From positions 95,798 through 159,797 of the forward strand of contig CAMCPM010000004.1 in NCBI GenBank assembly GCA_945876755.1: a stretch of DNA of 64,000 nucleotides, given 5' to 3'. Made by a program: the position numbers and the translations under genes. Below the pieces are notes generated by a model. The model did not search any database, was not told where the DNA came from, and was given only the letters and a program-made list of their open reading frames with translations. Positions 63,462 to 64,000 of the stretch are shown here, in pieces. The stretch comes from an uncultured Clostridia bacterium (GTDB lineage Bacteria; Bacillota; Clostridia; Oscillospirales; Ruminococcaceae). Within the stretch, counting starts at the first letter, position 1. Every line of letters begins with the position of its first letter.

Positions 63462-63545
63462 TGGTGCGGGTGACAGGACTTGAACCTGCACGTCGGAGAC
63501 ACCAGATCCTAAGTCTGGCGCGTCTGCCAATTCCGCCACACCCGC
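63462..63545 (-). tRNA. tRNA-Leu (TAG)
   Basis: GCGGGTG/CACCCGC acceptor, CCAGACTTAGGATCTGG anticodon arm, long variable arm, CCA. Confidence 0.95.
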
Positions 63546-63707
63546 GTAACAAAAATAACAATAATATTATATCGTTTTTTTGCGTATTTGTCAAGCAAAA
63601 TCGCCGTTTCCGCTATAAAAAAGTATATGGTTGTCAAGCAGAATGTGCCGTGCAGGCTTCCAAAATTTATACGATTTCTAACAGTTTTCTAACCGATTTG
63701 TTTTTTG

Positions 63708-64000
63708 TTAGAAAATATTATTAAAATGCTCAGCCATTTTAACTTTTGCTGAATATTGCAGATGGGAATATATGTTGCCTGTTGTCGCAATGTCGCTATG
63801 TCCCATCCACTCTTGAATTTCTTTCAAATTAAAGCCAGCATTGAGCAATAAAGAAGCGTTTGAATGTCTTAGGTCATGAAATCGTATCTTTGGTAAATCA
63901 CTATTTCTTAATATGTCTGCAAATTTGTGTGAAACATAATTAGGTTTTATTTCCCTTCCATCATCATATCTGCAAATATATTCACTCTTATGATAACAAT
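63708..64000 (-). CDS. Tyrosine recombinase/integrase, C-terminal part (runs off the window edge)
   Basis: Reverse-strand translation ...KPNYVSHKFADILRNSDLPKIRFHDLRHSNASLLLNAGFNLKEIQEWMGHSDIATTGNIYSHLQYSAKVKMAEHFNNIF*; no start in window so not in ORF track. Confidence 0.88.
   Translation of the reverse strand, partial: CYHKSEYICRYDDGREIKPNYVSHKFADILRNSDLPKIRFHDLRHSNASLLLNAGFNLKEIQEWMGHSDIATTGNIYSHLQYSAKVKMAEHFNNIF

Overview
This is a 64 kb chromosomal segment of a low/mid-GC anaerobic Firmicute, probably Ruminococcaceae/Oscillospiraceae-like (inferred from SpoIIID, SCIFF/ScfB, PPi-PFK and overall gene style). Most of it is housekeeping: serS (cut by the window edge), rqcH, rlmA, trmK-nif3, rplJL with an L10 leader, rplKA-nusG-secE-rpmG, a complete F-type ATP synthase operon, typA, nfo, aroQ, yajC-SCIFF-scfB, and five tRNAs. 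The most interesting region is a sulfur island at about 21.6-38.5 kb. It holds lysR / SGNH-metNIQ, a FecCD-type ABC importer, and a long operon with sulfite-reductase-like protein, TusA-like protein, thioredoxin, a ThiS-like carrier ending in GGGQ, a ThiF/HesA E1, a JAMM protease, TrxB, AprA, AprB, CysD, CysN and an Rrf2 regulator. Main observations: (1) two unannotated mini-ORFs, MKNLFEKLVRANYRFGRMRRC* and MIKFEKLVRANFRFGRCC*, lie upstream of metQ and of the sulfur operon. They differ almost only at synonymous sites and end in Cys codons, so they are candidate cysteine-sensing leader peptides. (2) cysN has an in-frame UGA exactly at the conserved P-loop Cys (FIT[UGA]GSVDDGKSTL). (3) The first operon ORF is a chimera of a sulfate-binding-protein N-terminus and a MetY C-terminus, implying an in-frame deletion or a misassembly. 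(4) The cluster matches protein-thiocarboxylate homocysteine synthesis (HcyS/HcyF/HcyD/Sir type). (5) A ~100 bp palindromic element occurs twice, in opposite orientations, with co-varying outer arms. Everything here comes from reading the sequence by eye; no database search was run.
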